Source of the DNA: Thermoanaerobaculia bacterium
Lineage (GTDB): Bacteria > Acidobacteriota > Thermoanaerobaculia > Multivoradales > JAHEKO01
Reading direction: 5' to 3'
NCBI GenBank assembly: GCA_029287645.1
Contig: JARFQS010000259.1
Coordinates: 1-10,833 of the forward strand
DNA: 10,833 nt
Position numbers and translations under genes: made by a program. Shown here piece by piece: positions 5,352 through 10,833 of the stretch. How positions within the stretch are numbered: the stretch's first letter is position 1; each line of letters begins with the position of its first letter. The notes under the pieces were generated by a model. The model made no database searches. It worked only from the letters and a program-made list of their open reading frames with translations, and was not told the DNA's origin.

Positions 5352-5915
5352 ATGCCTAGAATCACACGAGTCTACACGCGAACCGGCGACGACGGCACGA
5401 CAGGCCTCGGAGGAGGTCAGCGAGTCGGCAAGGACTCGCCTCGCATCGCCGCCTACGGAACGGTCGACGAGCTCAATGCATCGATCGGTGCGGCCATGGC
5501 CGCCGGACTGGAAGAAGAACTGCTAGTCGAGCTGTCGAGAATCCAGAACGAGCTCTTCCATCTGGGGTCCGATCTCTGCTTCCTCGAAGAGGACAAAGAG
5601 AGTATCGATCTGCCCGGCATCGAGGAGCACCACGTTGTGAGCCTCGAAAAGCTGATGGACCGTCTCGCAGCAGAGGTGCCACCGTTGGAAAATTTCGTGC
5701 TGCCGGGTGGCTCGCCTGGCGCTGCGAGCCTGCATGTGGCGCGAACCTGCTGTCGTCGCGCCGAGCGTGAGCTGGTTCAGCTGGCCGGACAGGAGAGAGT
5801 CGGCGCATTCACGGTGCGCTACCTGAATCGACTCTCGGATGCCTTGTTCGTGATGGCCCGCTTCGAGAATGCCCGCAAGGGAGTTGCGGAACCGGTGTGG
5901 GACAGCCACGCCTGA
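5352..5915 (+). CDS. pduO: PduO-type ATP:cob(I)alamin adenosyltransferase
   Basis: This enzyme transfers the adenosyl group of ATP to cob(I)alamin to make coenzyme B12 in the cytoplasm. The 187-residue protein fits the PduO/MMAB (Cob_adeno_trans) family, which forms trimers with the ATP site made by the N-terminal strand. [14 protein letters not shown] (9-22) followed by [20 protein letters not shown] is the ATP-binding signature. [10 protein letters not shown] (131-140) and [15 protein letters not shown] (156-170) are the conserved C-terminal helices. Length is normal for a single-domain member without the extra C-terminal domain of PduO itself. The ATG at 5352 has AGGAAG seven bases upstream and begins exactly where the family does; an in-frame upstream start at 5286 would run through the divergent promoter region. 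No other B12 or B12-dependent gene is visible nearby. Databases may name it cobO, but the sequence is not of the CobA/CobO fold. Confidence 0.93.
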   Translation: MPRITRVYTRTGDDGTTGLGGGQRVGKDSPRIAAYGTVDELNASIGAAMAAGLEEELLVELSRIQNELFHLGSDLCFLEEDKESIDLPGIEEHHVVSLEKLMDRLAAEVPPLENFVLPGGSPGAASLHVARTCCRRAERELVQLAGQERVGAFTVRYLNRLSDALFVMARFENARKGVAEPVWDSHA

Positions 5916-5967
5916 GGCCGTCACCCAATCTACTGAGCAGTGAGTCGAGACACGAGCGGGCGACGCT

Positions 5968-7680
5968 CTAGAGGACCGTCTCTCGCATGACCTCTTCGAT
6001 GGTGGTGACACCATCGCGGATCTTCTCGAGTCCGCTGGCACGCAGGTGGATCATGCCGTTCGCCAGCGCCTGTTGCCGCAGCTCGTTAGCGCTACCGCCC
6101 GAGAGGATCAGCTCGCGGACGTCCTCGTCGACGTCCATGACCTCGAAGAGGGCGACCCGGCCCTTGAATCCGGTACCGCTGCAGCGCTCGCACCCGCGGC
6201 CCCTGAACGGCTTGATCGTCTTGGCCTCCTGCTTCGAGAAGCCCAGATCGACCAGCGCCTGCTCGGGCACTTCGTAGGCCTCCTTACAGCTGGCGCAGAT
6301 CCGCCGGACGAGACGCTGGGCCGCGATGAGATTGACCGAGCTCGCTACCAGGAAAGGCTCGATTCCCATGTTCATCATCCGGTTGATCGAGGAAGGGGCG
6401 TCGTTGGTATGCAGGGTGGAAAGCACCAGATGGCCTGTCAGCGCGGCCTTGATCGCCACCTCGGCGGTCTCGAAGTCACGGATCTCGCCCACCAGGATGA
6501 TGTTGGGATCCTGGCGCAGGAAGGAGCGCAGCGCGGCCGCGAAGTTGAGCCCGATCTGGTCCTTCATCTGGACCTGATTGACGCCGACCAGATTGAATTC
6601 CACCGGGTCCTCGGCGGTCATGATGTTGGTCTCGGGCGTGTTGATGCGCGACAGGGCCGAGTACAGGGTGTTGGTCTTACCCGAGCCGGTCGGTCCGGTC
6701 ACCAGCACCATGCCGAAGGGCTTGAGAATGGCGTGCTCGAAGCGGCGCAGGGAGGCGGACTCGAATCCCAGCTTCGTCATGTCGAGCATCAGGTTGTCTT
6801 TGTCGAGCAGACGCAGCACGATCTTCTCGCCGAAGATCGTGGGCAGAGACGAGACGCGGAAGTCGAGGTCCTTCACCTTGCCACCGACGCGTGTCTTGAT
6901 CTTGATCCGTCCGTCCTGGGGCAGACGCTTTTCGGCGATGTCCAGCTTGGCCATGATCTTCATCCGGCTGGTGATGGCCTCGCGCAGGCGCAGGGGCGGC
7001 CGCATCATCTCGTAGAGCAACCCATCGATCCTGTAGCGAACTCGGAACTCCTTTTCGTACGGCTCGATGTGGATGTCGGAGGCATCCCGTTTGATGGCGT
7101 CGGTCAGGATGATGTTGACCAGTCGAACGACCGGCGCCTCCTCGGACTCCTGCTCCAGGGCCTCGAGGTCGATGTCCTCCTCTTCGTCGAGGACCTCGAG
7201 ATCGGTGTCCTCGGTCTCCTCGAGGTCCTCCATGACCTTCTTGAGCTCGATCGAATGTGTGCTGCCGTAGTACTGATCGATGGCTCCCCGTAGCGTCGAG
7301 TCGGAGGCCACCACCGGCTCGACGTTGTAGCCGGTCATGAACTTGACGTCGTCCATGGCGAACACGTTGGTGGGGTCCACCATGGCGATGGTCAGCTTGG
7401 CGCCCGCCTTGGACACCGGGAGGATCGTGTACTTGCGGGCCACCTCGGCCGGGATGATGCTGATGATGCTGTCGTCGACCTCGATCTCGCCGAGATTGAT
7501 GGCCGGGACCCCATAGCGCTGCGAAAGGAACTCCACCAGCTCCTCGTCGTCGATGAAGCCCATCTTGACGAGGTGCGAGCCGACACGTCCGCCCTGGCTC
7601 TGCTGGGCGGAGAGCGCTTGGTTGAGCTGCTCCTCCGTTACCTTGCCGGCCTGTTGAAGAAGCTCGCCGAGGCGTGTCAT
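5968..7680 (-). CDS. pilB: Type IV pilus assembly ATPase PilB (GspE/PulE family)
   Basis: PilB is the hexameric cytoplasmic motor that powers type IV pilus extension. The 570-residue protein is complete. Residues 1-140 form an N-terminal MshEN-like domain. An acidic linker (about 150-182) is rich in Glu and Asp. The N2 domain follows, then the ATPase core: Walker A GPTGSGKT (329-336), Asp box TAEDPVEF (355-362), Walker B IILVGEIRD (394-402) and His box STLHTNDA (421-428). Cys462/465 and Cys497/500 form the zinc-binding CxxC pair typical of PilB and GspE and absent from the retraction ATPase PilT. Asn after the Walker A threonine (GKTNT) and the GVNQVQMK stretch match PilB of myxobacteria and acidobacteria as I know them. 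GspE of type II secretion is the alternative, but the linker and core favour PilB. GGAG lies ten bases before the ATG. No other pilus gene is in the window, and it ends 52 bases from the convergent pduO. Confidence 0.94.
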   Translation of the reverse strand: MTRLGELLQQAGKVTEEQLNQALSAQQSQGGRVGSHLVKMGFIDDEELVEFLSQRYGVPAINLGEIEVDDSIISIIPAEVARKYTILPVSKAGAKLTIAMVDPTNVFAMDDVKFMTGYNVEPVVASDSTLRGAIDQYYGSTHSIELKKVMEDLEETEDTDLEVLDEEEDIDLEALEQESEEAPVVRLVNIILTDAIKRDASDIHIEPYEKEFRVRYRIDGLLYEMMRPPLRLREAITSRMKIMAKLDIAEKRLPQDGRIKIKTRVGGKVKDLDFRVSSLPTIFGEKIVLRLLDKDNLMLDMTKLGFESASLRRFEHAILKPFGMVLVTGPTGSGKTNTLYSALSRINTPETNIMTAEDPVEFNLVGVNQVQMKDQIGLNFAAALRSFLRQDPNIILVGEIRDFETAEVAIKAALTGHLVLSTLHTNDAPSSINRMMNMGIEPFLVASSVNLIAAQRLVRRICASCKEAYEVPEQALVDLGFSKQEAKTIKPFRGRGCERCSGTGFKGRVALFEVMDVDEDVRELILSGGSANELRQQALANGMIHLRASGLEKIRDGVTTIEEVMRETVL

Positions 7681-7851
7681 GACTTTTTAGCTCCGGTCTC
7701 CATATTCCTGCAGCCGCTCCTTCTGCTATATCTCGGCGGTGAGCGACGGACCATTACGGGAGTGCACGTCTTCCCGCCAGGGGATTTACGGTGAGCGAGT
7801 GTAGCAACGGCTTCGAAAACGGGTCAATGGCATGCACCACAAAGGGGTGAA
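7681..7851 (-). promoter_or_regulatory. pilB upstream region
   Basis: This non-coding stretch lies between pilB and the repeat array and presumably carries the pilB promoter and ribosome-binding site (GGAG, ten bases before the ATG). A sequence resembling a sigma-54 site, TGGCGGG followed by GTGCA on the minus strand near 7763-7780, has GG and GC separated by eleven bases instead of ten, so I do not call it. No convincing sigma-70 pair was found. Confidence 0.3.
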
Positions 7852-8020
7852 GAAGCAGTGGGGCGATGGAGCAGTGGAGCAGTGAGGTCGAGGGGTCTTG
7901 AGGTCTTGGGGTCTTGAGGTCTTGGGGTCTTGAGGTCTTGAAGTCCTGGGGCTTGGGTCCTGGGTCCTGAGCCTTGAGGCAGTGGGGCAGTGAAGTAATG
8001 AGGCCCTGGGGCAGTGAGGA
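7852..8020. repeat. Low-complexity array of 8-base units flanked by GCAGTG motifs
   Basis: The core (7893-7940) is three perfect copies of GGGTCTTGAGGTCTTG, that is, six 8-base units alternating in their first base. It continues as degenerate units (AAGTCCTG, GGGTCCTG and similar) to about 7978. On each side lie GCAGTGGGGC / GCAGTGGAGCAGTGA-type repeats (about 7855-7884 and 7979-8018). No inverted repeats, transposase or uniform spacers are present, so this is neither an insertion sequence nor a CRISPR array. It probably grew by replication slippage. An open frame across it on the minus strand results from the lack of stops in the repeat and is not a gene. Confidence 0.85.
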
Positions 8021-8029
8021 AGTTGGCGC
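7860..8029 (-). terminator. Candidate Rho-dependent terminator behind the heptose operon
   Basis: Transcripts leaving waaC run directly into the repeat array read as CTCAAGACCCCAAGAC-type sequence. In 7891-7980 the minus strand has 38 C and 16 G in 90 bases by my count, with CC or TC dinucleotides every eight bases and little ability to fold. High C, low G, unstructured RNA with regularly spaced YC pairs is what Rho binds. No intrinsic terminator is present between waaC and pilB. This is inference from composition. Confidence 0.45.
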
Positions 8030-9079
8030 TCAGGCTTCGAATAGGGAGGGCTGGCGCTGTAGCAGAAAGCGGGCGCGCTCGACGATCTCCTGCGGCTGAA
8101 GATCCGTCAGACATAACTTGGCTTCGTCGAATCTCTTGTGGCAGAAACTACAGGGCAGTTGGCGCCACAGGGCCGCTTCCCTGTCGCCGTAGGGTCCGTT
8201 GGTTTCTGGTGCGGTCGGTCCCATGAGGCAGAGGACTGGAGTCCCCAGGGCGTGGGCCAGGTGCACCGGACCGGTGTCGCCGCCGATGACGAGCCTCGAG
8301 TGTCGAAGAAAGGTGGTCAGGTAGGGAAGGGTCGGCGCAACGAGAACGTCGGCCGAGCCTGCGCTGGATGCCACGACCTCCTGTGCCAGGCCCTCTTCAC
8401 CTGGACCCGCGGCTACCCAGCTGCGCAGTCCCAGCTGGCGCTCGAGGAGTTGGGCGACCTGTCCCATAGCCCCGGTGGGATATCGCTTGTTGCCCCAGCC
8501 CGCGCCAGGCTGGAGGAGAATCCTCGCTCCCTCCGTGGCGGCCAGCCTCTCGACGGCTTCTGTGGGCTCCTCTCTGAGGAGCTTGCTTCCTCCGAAGTCG
8601 GCTGGCTCGGTCGGAAGGTCGAGCGCGTCCAGGACCGCAAGGGCCCGATCGACACTATGCGCCCCTTGCGGGAGGACCGGCTCGTTGATCCAGAGTGCGC
8701 TGGACGGCTCGCGGCGGAACTTCCGCGCAACGCCGATCCTGCGGTCGGCCAGGGTGAGCGCCGCCAGCAGTCCCGCCTTGTGATTGCCCATCAGGTCCAG
8801 CACCAATTCGGGTGCGAACTGCTCGAGTCCGACGAAGAAGTCGCGCATGGCTACCCAGGTGCTGCGCCGGTGCAGTTGTCGCCTCCAGGTTCTGAGGCTG
8901 ACCACCAGTAACTCGTCGAGATCGGGATGCCCTTCGAGGAGCGGAGCCATGGAGGACTCGACGACCCATCCGAGGGTGGCGTGAGGCAAGTTGCGGCGCA
9001 GTGCCGTCAGCACGGGGAGAGCATGAACAACGTCTCCCAGAGCGCTTGTGCGAATGAGGAGGATTCTGCTCGGGGCCAA
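8030..9079 (-). CDS. waaC: ADP-heptose:LPS heptosyltransferase (glycosyltransferase family 9)
   Basis: This enzyme adds a heptose from ADP-heptose to the LPS inner core at the cytoplasmic face. The 349-residue protein shows the two-domain GT-B layout of family GT9. RILLIRTSALGDVVHALPVL (5-24) includes the catalytic Asp16. WVVE (38-41) and SLRTWRR (61-67) resemble WaaC, as does HSVDR (141-145). The nucleotide-sugar domain has LQPGAGWGNKRYP (189-201) and GGDTGPVHLAHALGTP (266-281). A CSFC...C cluster (Cys310, 313, 323) recalls WaaF/WaaQ members, so the exact acceptor (heptose I or a later residue) is uncertain. The start is a TTG with GGAGG ten bases upstream; the spacer can form GGGG-CGAT-CCCC. 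It lies 18 bases after hldC in the same operon and ends at the C-rich repeat array. Confidence 0.88.
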   Translation of the reverse strand: MAPSRILLIRTSALGDVVHALPVLTALRRNLPHATLGWVVESSMAPLLEGHPDLDELLVVSLRTWRRQLHRRSTWVAMRDFFVGLEQFAPELVLDLMGNHKAGLLAALTLADRRIGVARKFRREPSSALWINEPVLPQGAHSVDRALAVLDALDLPTEPADFGGSKLLREEPTEAVERLAATEGARILLQPGAGWGNKRYPTGAMGQVAQLLERQLGLRSWVAAGPGEEGLAQEVVASSAGSADVLVAPTLPYLTTFLRHSRLVIGGDTGPVHLAHALGTPVLCLMGPTAPETNGPYGDREAALWRQLPCSFCHKRFDEAKLCLTDLQPQEIVERARFLLQRQPSLFEA

Positions 9080-9097
9080 GGGGATCGCCCCTCCAAT

Positions 9098-9577
9098 TCA
9101 GTCCGGCAAACGCCGGATCTTGCGGATCAGGTCGGTCGTGGAATGGTCCTTGGGGTCTCCGACCAAACGGGTATCGCCTCCGTAGCTGCGTACGACGTCG
9201 TACTCGGGGACCTTGTCCGGGGTACCGTAGTCCGGCCCTTTGCAGTGGACGTCGGGCTGCAGCCGATCCATCAACGGGCCTGGCGAGTCGCCGCTGAAGA
9301 TCACCACCAGGTCGACCGGCTCGAGGCCGGCCACCAGCTCGGCCCGCTCCTGCTCCGGTGCGATGGGTCGCCCCTCACCCTTCAGTCGAGCCACGGACTC
9401 ATCGTCGTTGATGGCGACGACGAGGACATCACCTTCTGCCTTCGCCGCACGCAGGTATCGCAGATGACCGACGTGGAGAACGTCGAAGTGACCGTTGGCG
9501 AACGCGACCCGTTTGCCGCGAGCCTTCAGTTCTGCCACGCGAGGCAGGATGTCCTCGAAGCTCAGGATCTCGCCCAC
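9098..9577 (-). CDS. hldC: D-glycero-beta-D-manno-heptose 1-phosphate adenylyltransferase (HldC / RfaE domain II)
   Basis: The 159-residue enzyme transfers AMP from ATP to heptose 1-phosphate, giving ADP-heptose for LPS core synthesis. It is a single cytidylyltransferase-like domain: the nucleotide-binding GHFDVLHVGH (29-38) carries the HxGH motif, followed by AINDDESVARLKGEGRP, ERAELVAGLEPVD (77-89), and HSTTDLIRKI (145-154), the family's closing motif. In enterobacteria this domain is the second half of the fused HldE protein; here it is a separate gene. It starts with GTG, 16 bases inside the end of hldA in another frame, without a clear ribosome-binding site, so translation is probably coupled to hldA. 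It is followed 18 bases later by waaC, whose GGAGG lies just behind this gene's stop. Confidence 0.93.
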   Translation of the reverse strand: MGEILSFEDILPRVAELKARGKRVAFANGHFDVLHVGHLRYLRAAKAEGDVLVVAINDDESVARLKGEGRPIAPEQERAELVAGLEPVDLVVIFSGDSPGPLMDRLQPDVHCKGPDYGTPDKVPEYDVVRSYGGDTRLVGDPKDHSTTDLIRKIRRLPD

Positions 9578-10611
9578 TCTAGGTCTCGCAGTAGACGGGA
9601 ATCAGAGGTCACAGCCTCCCGAAGCTGCTCGGGCGTCAGGGTGGCCGTGCCCAGCTTCATAACGACGACTCCGCCGGCGTAGTTGGCGAGAAGTGCGGCT
9701 TCGAGCGGGGTGGCGCCTGCGGCGAGGGCGAGGGAGAAGGTTCCGATCACCGTATCGCCCGCGCCCGTCACGTCTGCGACCTGATCCGTGCCGTGCACCG
9801 GAATATGACAGCTCTCCAACCCATCGAAGAGAGTCATGCCATAACTGCCTCGGGTGATGAGGAGGTACCGGGCGCCAAGGTCTTCAAGAAGCTTCGAGCC
9901 TCGCTCGAGAACCGATTCCGCTGACTCGGTGGCTGCGGGCGACAACAGCGCCAGGGCCTCTTCCTCGTTGGGTGTCGCTGCATCGAGTCCGACGAAATCA
10001 GGTAGCCGGTGGCGTGAATCACAGAGGACCGTCCCCTCCGGTGCCAATGCGGCGCGAATCCGTGGCATGAGGTGGGGCTGCACAGCTCCGTATCCGTAGT
10101 CACTGAGGATTGCGACGCGTGCCTTGCCCTGCCAGGTCTCGAGCTGTTTCTCGAACGCCCGACCCTCTTCCTCTGTGAGCTCCACTTCGGCCTCGATGTC
10201 GAAACGCACGATTTGCTGCTTGATGGAGTGGCGCGCTCCTCCCAGGATGCGAGTCTTGGTGACGGTGGCGTAGCCCTCGCGAATGAGAATGCCCTCTGTG
10301 GTCACACCCGCGGTTTCCAGGCTCGAGATGAGCAGCTCGCCGTTGGTGTCGCGACCTACGATTCCGAGCGGCAGCGGTACACCTCCCAGGGCAGCGACAT
10401 TGGCTACGGCATTGGCTCCGCCACCAGGCGAAAAGGTCTCACCCTCGTAGCTCAAGATGAGAACAGGGGCCTCGCGGCTGATGCGCTTCGGGGATCCGGA
10501 AATGAACCGATCTGCGACCAGATCGACCACCATGAGGATCGGCTGGCCAGCCATGGCATCGACCAGCTCGAGGAGTCTTTCCGTCGTCGGAGGTGGCGCC
10601 GATTCGGGCAT
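9562..10611 (-). CDS. hldA: D-glycero-beta-D-manno-heptose-7-phosphate kinase (HldA / RfaE domain I)
   Basis: This PfkB-family (ribokinase-like) sugar kinase phosphorylates heptose 7-phosphate at C1, the step before adenylation by HldC. From the ATG at 10611 the protein has 349 residues. RISREAPV (43-50) and SPGGGANAVANVAALGG (61-77) form the sugar-binding region, LSDYGYGA (169-176) lies in the core, TPNEEEA (213-219) follows, and DVTGAGDTVIG (280-290) holds the anion hole and catalytic Asp286. The GVVVMKLGTATLTPEQL ending matches RfaE domain I. The usual VGD near the N-terminus reads VVD (28-30), a small departure. A longer open frame reaches 10797, but its residues match nothing and run through a strong hairpin. 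No good ribosome-binding site precedes 10611. It is the first visible gene of the operon and overlaps hldC by 16 bases. The phosphatase gmhB and isomerase gmhA are not in the window. Confidence 0.9.
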   Translation of the reverse strand: MPESAPPPTTERLLELVDAMAGQPILMVVDLVADRFISGSPKRISREAPVLILSYEGETFSPGGGANAVANVAALGGVPLPLGIVGRDTNGELLISSLETAGVTTEGILIREGYATVTKTRILGGARHSIKQQIVRFDIEAEVELTEEEGRAFEKQLETWQGKARVAILSDYGYGAVQPHLMPRIRAALAPEGTVLCDSRHRLPDFVGLDAATPNEEEALALLSPAATESAESVLERGSKLLEDLGARYLLITRGSYGMTLFDGLESCHIPVHGTDQVADVTGAGDTVIGTFSLALAAGATPLEAALLANYAGGVVVMKLGTATLTPEQLREAVTSDSRLLRDLEWARS

Positions 10612-10668
10612 TTTCGGGAGCTTAGCACGCACCCGATTGGGTGGCGCTGGCCCATCGCGCCAGCCCGG

Positions 10669-10734
10669 GGGTCGAGGTGCCCGTCGTACCTCCGGCCCGT
10701 CTTTGAGGGAGTGGCTCTTGGGTTCTGTGCAATG
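10669..10734. repeat. Dispersed module 2, copy 2
   Basis: This is the partner of 396-456. From GGGTC to TTTGAGGG the two copies differ by three substitutions and three single-base gaps in about 45 columns; the tail after that is weaker and has a five-base insertion. The stem is AGGT (10675-10678) with ACCT (10688-10691), one pair longer at the base than in copy 1 (G with C). It lies 58-123 bases before the hldA start. Confidence 0.6.
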
Positions 10735-10831
10735 GGAGTGATCGTGTGTGGGTTCGACGTGGGGCCCCCAGGGGGCTTGTTCTCCCTTCCGCTGCAAGAA
10801 CCCCCATGGAGGTCCCCACGCCGAACCCTTG
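10727..10831. repeat. Dispersed module 1, copy B
   Basis: The block order is GTGCAA (10727-10732), GATCGTG (10740-10746), the long hairpin, and GGTCC (10811-10815) with ACGCCGAACCCTTG (10818-10831). The same order occurs at 1149-1205. The conserved CCGAACC arm pairs with GGTT on the left in both copies, but the enclosed hairpin is far longer here. It directly adjoins module 2. Confidence 0.5.
10750..10828 (-). ncRNA. Long hairpin in the hldA upstream region (candidate leader or small RNA)
   Basis: Arms 10750-10764 and 10814-10828 pair over 15 positions. Further in, 10765-10770 pairs with 10807-10812, then GGGGG (10771-10775) with CCCCC (10801-10805), and TTCT (10780-10783) with AGAA (10797-10800). 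The loop has 13 bases, with a four-base bulge and two single-base bulges. The two non-Watson-Crick positions are A-C mismatches on the plus strand but G-U pairs on the minus strand, which is the sense strand of hldA. It ends about 140 bases before the hldA ATG. Not a tRNA and not the SRP RNA fold. Confidence 0.5.
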
Positions 10832-10833
10832 GA

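Noticed and set aside
5954..5968. Hairpin GAGCG-GGCGA-CGCTC as a terminator for pilB or pduO
   Set aside because: Only five base pairs, overlaps the pilB stop codon by one base and has no T-run on either side.
7763..7780. Sigma-54 promoter upstream of pilB
   Set aside because: The GG and GC elements are separated by eleven bases instead of the required ten, and the -12 side matches poorly.
7852..8020. CRISPR-like array
   Set aside because: Units are 8 bases, contiguous and degenerate, without spacers of constant length or unique sequence, and no cas gene is near.
7824..8114. A 96-codon minus-strand frame through the repeat array
   Set aside because: It is open only because the repeat unit contains no stop in that frame; the translation is a low-complexity proline-rich string and it overlaps waaC out of frame.
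10740..10833. tRNA, SRP RNA or 6S RNA at the right edge
   Set aside because: GGTTCGA and CGGAAGG fragments are present, but there is no cloverleaf, no SRP-type conserved loop around the GGAA, and no open central bubble of 6S type.

Overview
The window looks like chromosomal DNA from a GC-rich (about 60% by eye) Gram-negative bacterium. Heptose/LPS genes imply an outer membrane. PilB carries the GPTGSGKTNT form of the Walker A loop and a long conserved core that I associate with Myxococcota, other former Deltaproteobacteria and Acidobacteriota. I cannot choose among these from the sequence alone. No insertion sequence, phage gene, CRISPR array, rRNA or tRNA was seen.

Layout, left to right. 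The C-terminal end of a gamma-glutamyltransferase gene (+) enters at the left edge and is followed by a non-coding stretch rich in hairpins (395-673). A small membrane-anchored protein of unknown function with an acyl-carrier-like C-terminal region (-) and rlmN (-) follow, with a structured leader between them. Next is a secreted, cysteine-free thioredoxin-fold protein (+). It converges on a small hydrophobic membrane protein lying directly behind a fused pabB-pabC gene (both -). A PduO-type cobalamin adenosyltransferase gene (+) diverges from pabBC. The pilus motor ATPase gene pilB (-) is separated by a C-rich repeat array from the heptose operon hldA-hldC-waaC (-), which reaches almost to the right edge.

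How the genes relate. hldA (heptose-7-phosphate kinase), hldC (adenylyltransferase) and waaC (heptosyltransferase) are consecutive steps of inner-core LPS synthesis. They overlap or sit 18 nt apart, so they form one transcription unit. pabBC supplies 4-aminobenzoate for folate. rlmN modifies 23S rRNA and tRNA. pduO makes adenosylcobalamin. These are housekeeping genes brought together without an obvious common theme.

The unusual content is non-coding. Two short dispersed modules occur near both ends of the window. Module 2 (396-456 and 10669-10734) has a small stem whose single sequence change is compensated on the other side. Module 1 (1149-1205 and 10727-10831) frames hairpins of different size. 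At the right end the modules are adjacent, forming a leader of about 220 nt in front of hldA with a long hairpin whose only two non-Watson-Crick stem positions are G-U on the hldA sense strand. The repeat array behind waaC gives a C-rich, G-poor transcript, as expected of a Rho-dependent terminator. These are the best candidates for something undescribed. All protein-coding genes except the 674-1072 and 3181-3459 products belong to families I recognise.
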